Source: Carposina sasakii (taxonomy: Eukaryota > Arthropoda > Insecta > Lepidoptera > Carposinidae). Taken from it: 64,000 nt of DNA. Of this stretch, positions 46,640 through 58,600 are shown piece after piece. Positions within the stretch are counted from its first letter, which is position 1. Each line of letters opens with the position of its first letter. The stretch spans positions 3,224,001-3,288,000 of the forward strand of contig CP053154.1 of NCBI GenBank assembly GCA_014607495.2, read 5' to 3'. The position numbers and the translations under genes were made by a program. A model generated the notes under the pieces. That model had not been told where the DNA came from. It was given only the letters and a program-made list of their open reading frames with translations, and did not search any database.

Positions 46640-46785
46640 TAGTCCAAAACACAAACTACGGTCACCAATCCGCCTGCCCAGCGTGGTGACTATGGGCAAA
46701 TACCCCCCATGGCAGTCTTGTGGCGTGCCCCGGGGGAGGCCTACGTCCAGCAGTGGATAGGCTGATAATGATGATGATGATAGAT
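46640..46785 (+). repeat. RTE-like LINE 3'-end fragment
   Basis: CACCAATCCGCCTGCCCAGC, GTGGTGACTATGGGC and GGAGGCCTACGTCCAGCAGT, with an (ATG)n-like tail (GATAATGATGATGATGAT). Confidence 0.8.
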
Positions 46786-46789
46786 TTTC

Positions 46790-48000
46790 TGGTATATAAT
46801 TTTTTTTTTAAATCTTATTTTCTATAACATATTGAAGTTAATAACTTTATTATATACATTGTCTTGGTGAAATCTGATCACGCAATTAGATTCTACTTTT
46901 CATTCGTTTGATTTGAGGAGAAACTGATATTGTGATCAAGTGTACCCAAAAGCATGATCAGTTTCCACTTGCAGATCTGCATCTTGCATATCATTGACAG
47001 CCCCCGTATCGTCTATCTTTTTTGACAGTTCATTGTGATTATCACTTATTGAAACTTAACAGCTGGAAGTATAATTGAAACATAATAAACACAGAGGGGA
47101 AGTGAGAGGTTAAGGGAGGGAGAGAAACGTCAAGGTTTAATTTGCTCTAACAATTCTTATGGACCATAAATATTGTTCTATGATTACTACCCGTGAAATA
47201 TCCCTCCTAAGAATCGTTGAAAGAGAAGATTTAACTTGATCTAATCTTTGACTATGAATCTGATCTAATAGACAGACAGCTAGCGTGCCGCCGATAGGGA
47301 CGGAATATTTTGTCTATGGATAGAACTGATAGAGAAGATAGAAATTTAGGGTTACCAGTAAAGGAAAAGTGCCCAATCACTTGCGATGTACCTATCTTAT
47401 TTAGCTTACATTTCGAGGAGAACCTTCTGCATACAAAGTATCAGAAGGCCAATCGCGCTAAGCGACGTTTTTACTTTTCTACTGAACGTTTTTGTTTATG
47501 CATTAGCCTTGATGTGACTTAATTTGACAGCGTTTTAGATATTTTCAACGTCTCACTTCTGCTTTAAACGTTGTCAAAAGTCTTCGCGATACGAAATTTG
47601 CATAACAACAGTGGTTCAGCTTTGGTAAATACGTTCAACAATAGCGCGATTGCCCTCCTAGGGTCACTTGAAGGTGTTGCGAGATCACCAGTAACCTTTA
47701 AAGTTAACATAGTGTTTGAACCTTTACTACTAACAAGAAATAGAGACAATGTATAGTCGATTCTGACAGTCACACTTAAACATATACTCAAATTCAATCC
47801 AATTTAAATAATGTATATAAAATAAATAATCTTTTTAAGAAACAGTTTTTATTTTATTTTATTAGTTATATTTTATATTTTAATAGTTATTACCTAAATA
47901 AGTTACATATTAATTCCAACGGAAAATATTTACATGTAATACTTGCTTGTCTTTCCTGTAAGTAAAAATTATAAATCAATTTCATATTTTACTATGGTTT
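46790..48000. other. intergenic, nothing recognised
   Basis: No supported gene. The frames at 47310-47522 and 47564-47797 lack family or splice support. Confidence 0.4.
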
Positions 48001-48010
48001 TTTATGTAGG

Positions 48011-48349
48011 TAGATCAGAAAGAAGTGTGGTATAAATGAGGACATGGTGATGAAGATTGAGAAGAGTATTTTGAGATGGTTTGGGCATGTGGAGAGGATG
48101 AGTGTAAATAGACTGACAAAGAAAGTGTACGACGGAAGAGTGGATGGAAGAGTTGGAAGGGGAAAACCTCGCCGGACCTTCACCGATCAAATTGGTGAAA
48201 TTCTAGAGAAAGGTCAGTTCAAGAGTACCCTAAACCGACGAGCGCGCATGAAGAATATCATGAAAGTAGATGAAAAGAAAGAGGTGTGTCAGGATCGTAG
48301 CAAATGGAGAACCGTGATCTCTGCCTACCCCTCCGGGAAAGAGGCGTGA
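48011..48349 (+). pseudogene. LINE reverse-transcriptase C-terminal fragment
   Basis: The frame reads DQKKCGINEDMVMKIEKSIL, RWFGHVERMSVNRLTKKVYD and ends RSKWRTVISAYPSGKEA. This is the C-terminal signature of an RTE-related LINE protein (WxGHVERM, then SAYPSGKxA). Everything upstream is missing, so it is a short 5'-truncated copy. Confidence 0.8.
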
Positions 48350-48518
48350 TTTTTATGAATGTATATGTATGTTTGTATGTAGGTATATTTCTGCGGCTCC
48401 TACAAATAGGTCTGTTAACGTTTGTATTGGTTCCAAGTTCCAATGAAATAAAATTGTTTCTTGCAAGTGGGCTTTAACGTGTTTATAGAACATGGTTCCA
48501 GGCCAGTAACATTTAATT

Positions 48519-48553
<35 letters not shown>
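48519..48553. repeat. (AT)n microsatellite
   Basis: A run of AT/TA dinucleotides inside a TTTAAATA palindrome. Confidence 0.9.
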
Positions 48554-48554
<1 letters not shown>

Positions 48555-48559
48555 AGGTT

Positions 48560-49855
48560 ATAAATATTTCAATTTGATGTTTTTGATTCAGTATCGATTG
48601 AAACTTATTACTTCACGTGAAATAACATTAACAATATATTTCGGCATTAATCTTGAATACATTTGGGCTGAAAATTATTACAAAAACAGCTAGTACTTAC
48701 GAATGAAATAATGTGCTGGGTTGTTTTGTTTCCGAATCACTTTTATAGCCTAAAACAGTACACCGCACCATGTTTTTGTTCATAATAACGAAAAGTGGAT
48801 TAATCACACTATTTAGTTTATCCTAGAATTGGAATTTTGCTTGTAATTTATATTTTTTTCCAAAATAGAAAACTGAAAGTAAAATTCACGATATTAGCTG
48901 TCAAGTTTGTTTAGCCAACGAGAGATGGCTAAGCACCGGAAATGCGGCACGGTGTCGAGACAAAAAATAAATTATTCTACTTTTTTATTCGGCAATGTAT
49001 TAAATATGAGAGATGTGTTATCTTGACTATTTCTTGAAACTATATTTTCAATTTGGCTTCATTTGTAAGTCAGGAAAATAATTTATAGCAAAATCAATAA
49101 TTGAGGTTATGTAGCCAAGTAGGTATTGTCCGTTTCCGTGTGAAATGCACAATGGCCAAGATGGATTATATATAGGTGGAATCCGTTTTTTGACTTATTT
49201 TTAATTCATTCTTGAGGATTTTCTCAACGTTTCCTTTTATTATCATTATCATGAATTCAGAAACCGTTTACACTAAAGACAATGGCTGTATAGGCATATT
49301 TCCCTTTGGGATAAACCAAATAAAAAATAACAAAAAAAGTACAGTCCGTTTCATGCGATAATTCCTGTGACTAATTTCGGGACTAACATTTTTCATATGC
49401 AGTGACACAAAACATGTAGGCATGCACATAGTAACTAGCGCCATCCTTCATCGGAACAATTCTATGAAAGGGACAATATGAACCATAGAAATGTATACAA
49501 GCTGGAAACAGCGTTTCTTACTAAAAACTGCCTCCCGAAAATTTGACCGATTTGACCTTGAAAAACTAGACGGGGAAAAATTAGAGTGTACTCACAATTT
49601 AATTTTCATGGACATTTCATTCAATGACATTTCTACCACGAACAACCCAAGTAACACAGGAAGCATTTTAACAAACGGATAATTAACTTATGTAGAACTT
49701 AAGGTTAGTAGAAACTCTTATATGAGTTTACCGAGCATCTTGATGCTTTATATGAGCATTTTGAAACCATTATGATGCTTTACACTTTATAAGGGGTGGA
49801 TAATGGCATATCAAAATGATTTTGTAATGCCTGTAGTTTTAGTGCAATAATACAC
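48560..49855. other. intergenic, nothing recognised
   Basis: An open frame at 49491-49682 (63 codons, ATG start) has no recognised homology. The AAAGACAATGGCTGTATAG word at 49275-49293 recurs at 63040. Confidence 0.35.
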
Positions 49856-49859
49856 AAAG

Positions 49860-50225
49860 CAGCTTTGCAGCTTTCAGCTGTTTTTAGTATATTTGGCTCT
49901 ACAATTGCATTTTTAAGTAGGATATAAATGCTCAATGCTGTTTAGTAACATAAACATAAACCATTATGTCATGTAAATGCCATACAGCTTTTAGCTGTTT
50001 TTTATGTCTAAGGGTCTACAATAGCATTTTTAAATAGTAAGATAATGCCTAATGCTGCATAATAGCATAAACTTGTGCTATTATAATGCAGCGTAATTCC
50101 ATTCTACAGCTTTGGGCTGTTTTAGTGCCCTTCGTTATTTAATAGCACTTTTAACTAGTAAGGAAATGCCTAGTATTGCTAAGTAGCATAAATGTGAATC
50201 AATGTAATGCTTGCATTTTTGAAGG
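49860..50225 (+). repeat. diverged tandem repeat, period about 119 bp
   Basis: Three units start with CAGCTTT near 49868, 49985 and 50107. Each continues with AGCTG, a T-run, a TAGCATTTTTAA-like word, AATGCCTAATGCTG and TAGCATAAAC. The period varies from 117 to 122 bp and identity is moderate, so the array is old. Confidence 0.7.
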
Positions 50226-50620
50226 TCAACTGAGTTCTTTTAAACAGCTAATTTTTATGGTGGATACATAATAATTAATAAGTAAAGATTAGATTATCCA
50301 TTTCTAAAGAAAAGTAGGAATAATTGCAGAGAACCCAATGGAATTTGTATTGGCCTAAAAATAGGTAACATAAAATTTTCACAATTTACATTACACATTT
50401 ACAAAATAAAAAAGGATGGTCTTAGCCATTGTGATATTGTCCGTGATCCTAAAGACCTGGAATGTAAATTGGTATATTTACGAGTACATAATTATGAATA
50501 CTTATATTTCGTACCACTATTGCATACGTACAAATAAGAAACGTTGTTTTAAGTGCTTTAGTGTCTTATTTAGATTAAAGGGATTTAACAACTATTAAAT
50601 AAATAACCATTAAATATCTT

Positions 50621-51319
50621 TTATTTTATATGCACAAGTTTTTCCATCGTTCTTTGAAGCTGAGCATAAGAACGATAAATGTTTTTGTAATGAACGACAA
50701 ATGTTTTGTGCTCTATCTGCCAGTAATTGATCCAGTGATATAATATTTCGGTAGCTGTAACGTTACTATAATCCATACGTGGGTTTCCTTGATTATCTGA
50801 AAATTTAAATTTTAGCACCTATACTAACTAGTGATTACAAAATGTTACAGTGACAGGCGCCACCAAGCTAGGCGTTTAAACCTTTTCTGGGTCCACCTAA
50901 AGCTACGCAGAGAAAATTATCACTAAAATTAATCCGCTCAGTAAATGGCGGCAGTAGGCGTAAAAGCGAGACAGACAGAGTTACTTTCACATTTATAATG
51001 TTATATATGATAATAAAAAGTATAACATTTCAAAATAAATTCATTGTAGGGTCGGTCTCTTGTTATGGAAAAGTATGTGCACCCTACTCAAAAATATACA
51101 ATACACAGAAAATGTTTAAAAAGTAGCTTCAGAAGCAAATATTGGGATTATGAGGATAAGCAACTAACTAAATAAAGTTTTGTGACAAATATTTAAAAAA
51201 GCAAGAGTGAATATTGCCTAAAATTTGCCGTTTAAGTTTTTGCCTAGGGCCATAGTTTGGAAATTCAATTTTGTACTTACGAGTGATATAATAAGTTGGA
51301 TCCTGGATGCCACTCGCTT
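50621..51319 (-). CDS. possible 3' exons of an unknown protein
   Basis: The terminal exon 50796-50621 follows a clean acceptor (TTTAAATTTTCAG) and encodes 57 residues (NQGNPRMDYSNVTATEILYH then WINYWQIEHKTFVVHYKN, ending MEKLVHIK) before TAA; an AATAAA overlaps the stop. A matching upstream exon 51319-51281 ends in the strong donor CACTC/GTAAGTACAA and joins in phase (AA GCG AGT ... ACT C/AT), adding ASGIQDPTYYITH. Its acceptor would be GTTCGTGGTTGCAG. No start codon was found upstream in that frame, and a different frame of the upstream exon starts at an ATG but meets a stop soon after splicing. No domain is recognised. Either further exons lie within 51320-52500 or this is a non-coding or decayed transcript. 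Confidence 0.4.
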
Positions 51320-51329
51320 CTGCAACCAC

Positions 51330-52555
51330 GAACAATACATTTCACTACTGTATTTATATCAATACCACCAAAATATCTCATTTAGTCCACACAAATATGC
51401 GAAGCGATTCAAACAAATCGACTTGACATGATTTGACAAAATTGTCATGTGCTACCCAGGGATACCATTACATAGCAACAGAACATTCCTTAAAATACAG
51501 AATTTTTGCTACCGCGAAGGTTTGTTTTACTATATTATGTACACTTTATTTATAATACAAATTACATTAAATACATTTCATTACTCTATTAAATATGTAA
51601 ACATTTTCAAAACGAATCCAAGTTTTTCATGATAATATTATATTTATGCCTTTTTCAACGTCTTTACTTACATTATAGGGTTTTTTTTTTCTGTGTAAGG
51701 GATCCCTTGTGGGAAAACAAGGGGGGGAGGCTGTCATTTTTTCATGTTTCAATTTCTTGTTCAGAGCTTGGAATCCATCCTAAGAGGAGATACCAAATCC
51801 CTGATATGAACATGAAGTTGACAATGCATTCCTTTATTGATACGTTCATAATGGCTGCGTTTGTAATGATTAAATTCAAGTAAAACATATCGAAACACAC
51901 AAAATATTTACTTTTTTTCTACATTGTAGTTTTTTATTTTGATTTTCATTTCGTAATAAACAAAAAATTACGTATTTTTCTGAACATGTCTCATCAATAT
52001 ACACGACAACATGTATTTTTCAATTTGACAGGTCATGAATAGGCATTGTCCTTTATATGCAGGGATTTGATATCTCCGATATCTCCTCTTTTATATGTCA
52101 ATCAACATCACATCGTACCATAGAACACGGAAGTAGACCAGCACTGGGCCAACTTGGGGCCAACCAACCTTATGCTAAGTATACACCGGGTCCGTTGGCT
52201 TTCGTTGGCTACACAAGTAACGAAGGTTGAACTGGGTAACTTACGCGATTTGAATTTGCCATTTGCTAACGTTGGGTTGGCTGCCGCCCCGCTCACACAG
52301 AGTCGTTCGCTCGCATGGCTCGGCTCGATTACTTACTCATCATCCGTGGATGCTGTGGTCGGTATGTATAAAGCCGTGCAAAGGCAATATTTTAGAGATT
52401 GACGGTTGATTTCCTATGGCTATGGCTATCATCTGCGACCTACCATAGACAAGACAAAAGAGATGAAGATGGCCATTGACCACTTGTCAATTTTGTTGTA
52501 AAATTTTATTTATCGACTAAAAATTAGGAAAATGCTTTAATTTCAGAAAAGTGGT
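51330..52555. other. intergenic, probable promoter side of the deubiquitinase
   Basis: No exon recognised. A segment at 52140-52330 with repeated GTTGGCT / GGGCCAACTTGGGGCCAACC words looks repetitive but was not assigned. Confidence 0.35.
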
Positions 52556-52657
52556 CTGCGTCCCTAATTACTGGAACTATATATTCTGTGATAAGTTTAC
52601 AAAAACTGATTGCAAATGTCAATATGTCAGGATCTCGGCCTTAACTTCCAGCAGAGA

Positions 52658-55600
52658 ATGGTAAGAAAAATTATCTATTCGAGTAGATAACTTCTCTTCA
52701 AAAATATCCAATTTAACTTTCCGACAAAATGAAAACAATACGTCTTATTCACTCGGCTAATTCATTCATTCTTGTTCTTAATACTATCAAAATCCTCTTA
52801 GAATAACTGCTTAGCAAACAATTAGCAAACTATCCAATCATTGAATCAGCTTAACTATAGCTATGACGACCGGTTTGACCAAGTGACAGCCTGCTGATCG
52901 TAAATCTCTGAGCGCCAGGTTTGACTCCTGTCTGAGTAAAGCTCTTTTAATTTATTGTTAACTTCATTCTCCAGTTTAGGTGTTTACTATTTGTGTTAAA
53001 TAAAATGCAAAGAATTTTGTTGCTGTGCTGCATGTTTACATTATAAATTTGATATTAAATTCTTTAGATTTTGAGTAAAAATTTAAGGATCTTTTGTCAC
53101 TTTTCAGGGCGCAAATATATCACAGTTAGAAAGAGATATTGGGTCAGAACAATTCCCACCCAATGAACATTATTTTGGATTAGTTAATGTAAGTACTTGC
53201 ACTTTTAACAGTTTTTAATTACATTTTTATATTGTGTATTGGCAGTGTATACTATGAATTCTGTTTGTTAAATGCCAATAAGATTAAGGGTTGATGTTTA
53301 CAATGGTCAGATAACCTATTTGAAAGATACGAGTTGATGCTGTCTCTATCTTGAACAAGTTTTAGAGAAAGACAGTATCCTTCCAATCGACTATCTGGCC
53401 ATTGGAAAAAAATCAGTCCTTATAAGTAAATATGTAAATCAAACTTCCCTAGTCAGAAGTTTCTGAGTTCTATAACAACCAAGTGCCTAATAAATACTTT
53501 TCTTCCTTTTCTACTATTCCTATTCCTTTTCTACTATATACTATTCCTTTTCTTTGCAGTTCGGAAATACCTGCTATAGTAACTCAGTATTGCAAGCCTT
53601 ATACTTTTGTAGGCCATTTAGAGAGAAAGTGTTAGAATATAAAGCTAAAAACAAGAGAACAAAGGAAACCCTACTAACATGCCTCGCAGATCTTTTCTAC
53701 AGTATTGCTACACAAAAGAAAAAAGTTGGATCCATTGCACCTAAAAAGTTTATTGCCCGACTGAGGAAAGAAAAAGGTATTTAGTAATTCATTATCAAGG
53801 AGTTACTTGAGTTGAATAATTCCTCCAGTACTACAGTCTAAAAACTAAAATAGAATTATTCAAAAATGTTGCTGCTACTACAACTTTTATTGTTATATAA
53901 CCATGTACATTCATACTTATATTTGCTAATTTTGAAAATTTCAGTATTAATAGTGTTTAGTATGTGCAGTGATTTCTTGTGGCCAGTTCTAAAAGTCTCT
54001 GCTGTTGTTATTGATTGATAGAAATTTCTTGGTGATTGTGTAAAATTATATTTATAATTTCTTTTGCAGAAGAGTTCGATAATTACATGCAGCAAGATGC
54101 CCATGAGTTTTTAAATTTTCTTATTAATCATATAAATGAAATAATATTAGGTAAGTATTGTTACTTTTTTCAGAATACTTAATATATGTATAGAAATACA
54201 TAGATGTGAAACATTTAAAAAATCTAGTTATGTATCAATTTTCATTTAAAATAAATCCACCTTTTTTTAATTCTGAAACTGTACCAAGGTAACTGTAAAC
54301 AACCTCAACAACAAGGCTCAAAACATTTGAATCTAGAAGGCAACAAGTTTTTTCATTAATTACTGTGTCATCTATAATTTATGGACAAGAGAATGAAAAT
54401 TATTACCTATACATTTAATTAAAACAATGTACAATAAACTTATTACATTGATTTATACATGAAATTGTATTAGGCATTACAATTCGGAAGTTCAAACATT
54501 CACTATGGCTTAGATTTCAGATCATAGACATATTTGTGTATGTGTATCATAATGTTGTCTTTGCAGCTGAACGTAATCAAAGCACTCTAAAAGTTCCAAA
54601 GAACACTCCGGGCGAGAATTTGACTTGTAATGGTACCATCCCACAGAATACAGAACCCACATGGGTGCATGAGATATTCCAGGGTACACTCACCAGTGAG
54701 ACTAGGTGTTTGAATTGTGAAACTGTTAGTAGTAAAGATGAGCATTTCTTTGATTTACAGGTGGGTTTTTCCTCTTCTATATTTAGGCTAATAATGTCTT
54801 GTTAATATAGCAAATGCAAGCATGGACTGAAATGTTTACATTGCTATCCAATATGCATACATATTAAAATAACCGGTTTTGAAATATTATGTAAATGCTG
54901 TAGTCATAGATGGTTTATAGAGAAAGAAATAAGCTAATAGATGCAAGATCAGCTAGCAAATGTACTATTTTGTACTGGCTTCATGACTAATATTGTGTAT
55001 ATATGTATAATAGCGGTGATAGCCCAGTGGTTAAGACATGCACCTTCCAAGCAGGAGGCGTAAGTTGATAAGTTCGATCCCAGTTACAGGCCTGTACCAA
55101 TGAATTTATTTCATGTACAGATTTTAATATTGCAAAATTGTCACTTAGCTCGTGCCTCGGAAAGCACGTAAAACCGTTGGTCCTGCGCCTGATCTCTCTC
55201 CGGTGGTGTCGGCTTTCCGTCCCATCAGACTATGAGAGTGACGCAATAGAGAGTGCATCTGTGTTTGCGGACACACTTGTGCACTATTATATCCTGTGTA
55301 CCTGGCCAATCTCCGTAAAGATTGGTTGCCTTGACCGAAATACGGTCGGAGACCATCATCATATAATAGAATTTTATGATTTACAGGTAGATGTAGGCCA
55401 AAACACAAGCATTACACACTGTCTAAAATGCTTCAGTGATACAGAGACACTGTGTAGTGATAACAAGTTCAAGTGTGACAATTGCAGCAGTTACCAGGAG
55501 GCACAGAAACGGATGAGAGTAAAGAAACTACCCCTTATACTAGCGTTGCATTTAAAGAGATTTAAGTATATGGAGCAATACAATAGACATATCAAAGTGT

Positions 55601-58600
55601 CTCATAGAGTTGTTTTCCCGTTGGAATTGAGATTGTTCAATACGGTAAGTAAGGTACGATAGGTATTATCAAATTTACTTTGTTATAAACGTAAGTTATT
55701 TGTAAGGAGTACTTCTTACGCTTACATTTTATATGGACGTAAAAAGTTCTCAAAGGTCACATAAAAATCATTTTGATACTAGATTCTTATAGAATGCTAA
55801 TCTTTTAGCAAGGATGGTGAACTATTCCAGGATTTATCTAAAACCTGGTAAAGTAGAATAGTAAAAAGCACTTAACTTAGTTAATAAAGTTTTTAAATCA
55901 TATAAAGGTAGTAATTAAGTATCTATTGATCAAATGTAACTACTATTGAAGGAGTCACTATGAAAATATTCAATTGGACACAACTAATGTTTTTTTATAT
56001 CCCATTTTCATTCCTTTACAGTCCGATGACGCAGTAAACCCAGACAGACTTTACGATTTAGTAGCTGTAGTGGTGCACTGTGGCTCTGGACCCAACCGGG
56101 GACACTATATCAGCATTGTGAAGAGCCACGGCTTCTGGCTGCTCTTCGATGATGATATGGTAGATGTGAGTATTCTTAGTTCATATTCTGCTAATGTTAA
56201 GAGTTCCCTTGCTAATAAAGACCTGACATTAGGCCACAGGGTGGGTACATATAACTGGAGTAGAGTACATACTCCAAATACCTACTTGAAGGAAAAGCAC
56301 CCCAAAATGAAACCGCTACCAAACAAAAAAGGAGGTGAATTAAACAACCCAAAAAAAATAAATCGCAAAGTTTTTGCTTTGGCAACGGTCACCACCCCAA
56401 GGTGCGATTTGATTAAAAATTATGAAGACGCGCACATTTCAGACAAAACTTCTCATAGACAAAGTTGTATATTGCCTACAAGAACTACGCAGCGACAAGA
56501 TTGACTAACACCTTTTGGCTTCTGTTCAATAAATGTAAGCGGCCGCGCACACCAGCGACAAAACTGTCTAGCGACGACGAACAACCTAACCCAGTAGTGT
56601 TGCCCAACTATCGATAGTGGACCTTGAAAATCATCTACCCTCGATATTGCTATCGATAGTACATTCAGTATTGAGTTTCGATACTATCGATAGTATTGTT
56701 GTCTATCGATAGTATGGCATATCTCTAGGTATGACATTGGTATTGTAGACAAGACAGTTTCGTCTTTATGTGGTGTGCGGCGCGTTGTATGTAGTTATAC
56801 CTGTTTCTTTCTAATTTAAAGACAGACTTGTCTAAGTGAGACGAGACTATGTTAAAACTGTCGTGATTCTGGTCTGCGCTCTCTCTAAGTAATTTTGAAT
56901 TTTGGATAGACAAGTCACACTTAAACCTAAACGTAATATTAGTCCTACCTGTCCTTTTCTCTCTCAGCCATTTATGTTAAGAACGGAGAGAGATAGACTA
57001 AGACTGACTAAGATTAGGTTTAGGTTTAAGAGCGGCCAACCCGTCTTGCTTTTCAAACAAACGCTCGTACGTGGTTATGGCGTTGCAACATTATGTTTCT
57101 TTCAAACTTTTGAACTATTGGGTATCTTGTGCACTATATCTAGGTTTCTATCAAATCAAAAAATTTAAATGTGGAGATACAAATTCAGTATAAGCCTCCA
57201 AAAATCTGCTTTTTAGCACAAATTTTACCTGAACTTTGGGCGTTCATAATTACTCATAAATTGTAAAAGTAAAGAAAATACTTGCATAGAAACCTTGTAA
57301 AAGCAAAGGAGATTCTTATTGACATACATTTATTTCACAAATTTATAAGTCTTACTAAAAACCACGTATTTCCTGGAACAAGTTTTATGAAATTTCCGCA
57401 CACTAATTTTCGTTCAATGTTATCGCGTTCTCGCTTGCTTGTTAGCCGAATGGCGGTGAGAGGTACGGGGGGTAAGTCGTGCTCGAGCGGAATCGGGTCC
57501 GGGTGAGACGGTAGGAATTGAATGCTACTCAGCGTTGCCAGATGCACGATAATTATCGTAGATCCACGATAACTTTGAGTGCCATGCCATAAAAATTAAA
57601 ATTAGGTATCGCACGATAATTCGTTCAAATTCTACGATATTTTTGTCAAATCTACGATAATTTTGTAAACATCCAATTTTACCCCCAAGAATTATGAAAT
57701 TTACCTCTGAAATCCACTAAATTCCAACTCGTGAGCGGGGGGAGGGAATTCCGTCTATTTGATTCGGCGTAAATTCTAATTTCTTTAACGCGGGGGGTGA
57801 GTAGGATTTCATACCTTGTCCATATATTCTATCATGCGATAAAAACACGATAATTTTGCAACTAATATGAGATAATTTCGCAATGTACGATCTGGCAACA
57901 CTGATGCTACTCGGCTTTCGGGCCTCTCGCCATTCGCCTCTCGGACGAAATTGGCTGACCGCGCGTACGCATTGTGTTTTAGATAGGTACTACCACGACA
58001 CGACCCTATATTTTCATATCATCTACCCTACCCTACACCTTCTCTGCACCTACACTACTCCTACCCTGAAAATTGGTTTAGCCGTTCTTGAGTTCTAAAT
58101 AGTGTAACGCTTTTTTCCCACTTTCTTTTATATGTATACATAGATAGATAAAGTGTAATAAAGTTCTTTAGAATAATATTTAGACTACTTTATTTGATCA
58201 ACCTCTACCACGGTTTAAATTGTAGGTATATCTACACAAACATACGTTTGTAGTAATTTACATACCTACTACGGTACGTTAATTTTATGCAAGTACGTAC
58301 GTTACCTAATTTATGCATCCTCAATACAGACAGATTGGATAGATAAAGAATTTATTCTGTTTGTGCTGCTACTCCATATAATTTAGTTACATTTTTTTTG
58401 TGCTCTATTTACGTAGGTAACGTACGACGTTACCTATAATAGATTGGTAAAAATACAACACACAGTCATATTTCCGATGCTTAGCGCTAAGTCCATACTA
58501 GACAATCAGTAATAAAGGTAATGAGATAATAAGTTACTAAATAAATGTAGGACCTACTACTTAGTCATGTTACGCGCACGCGAGGCCATAGGTAGCGCCT

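Noticed and set aside
52140..52402. protein-coding exon near the Usp46 promoter
   Set aside because: The frames lack splice sites and domains, and GTTGGCT/GGCCAACC words suggest a repeat.
55138..55662. 174-codon gene separate from Usp46
   Set aside because: The first part is SINE sequence that happens to be in frame with Usp46 exon 6. Only the portion from 55387 is a genuine exon.
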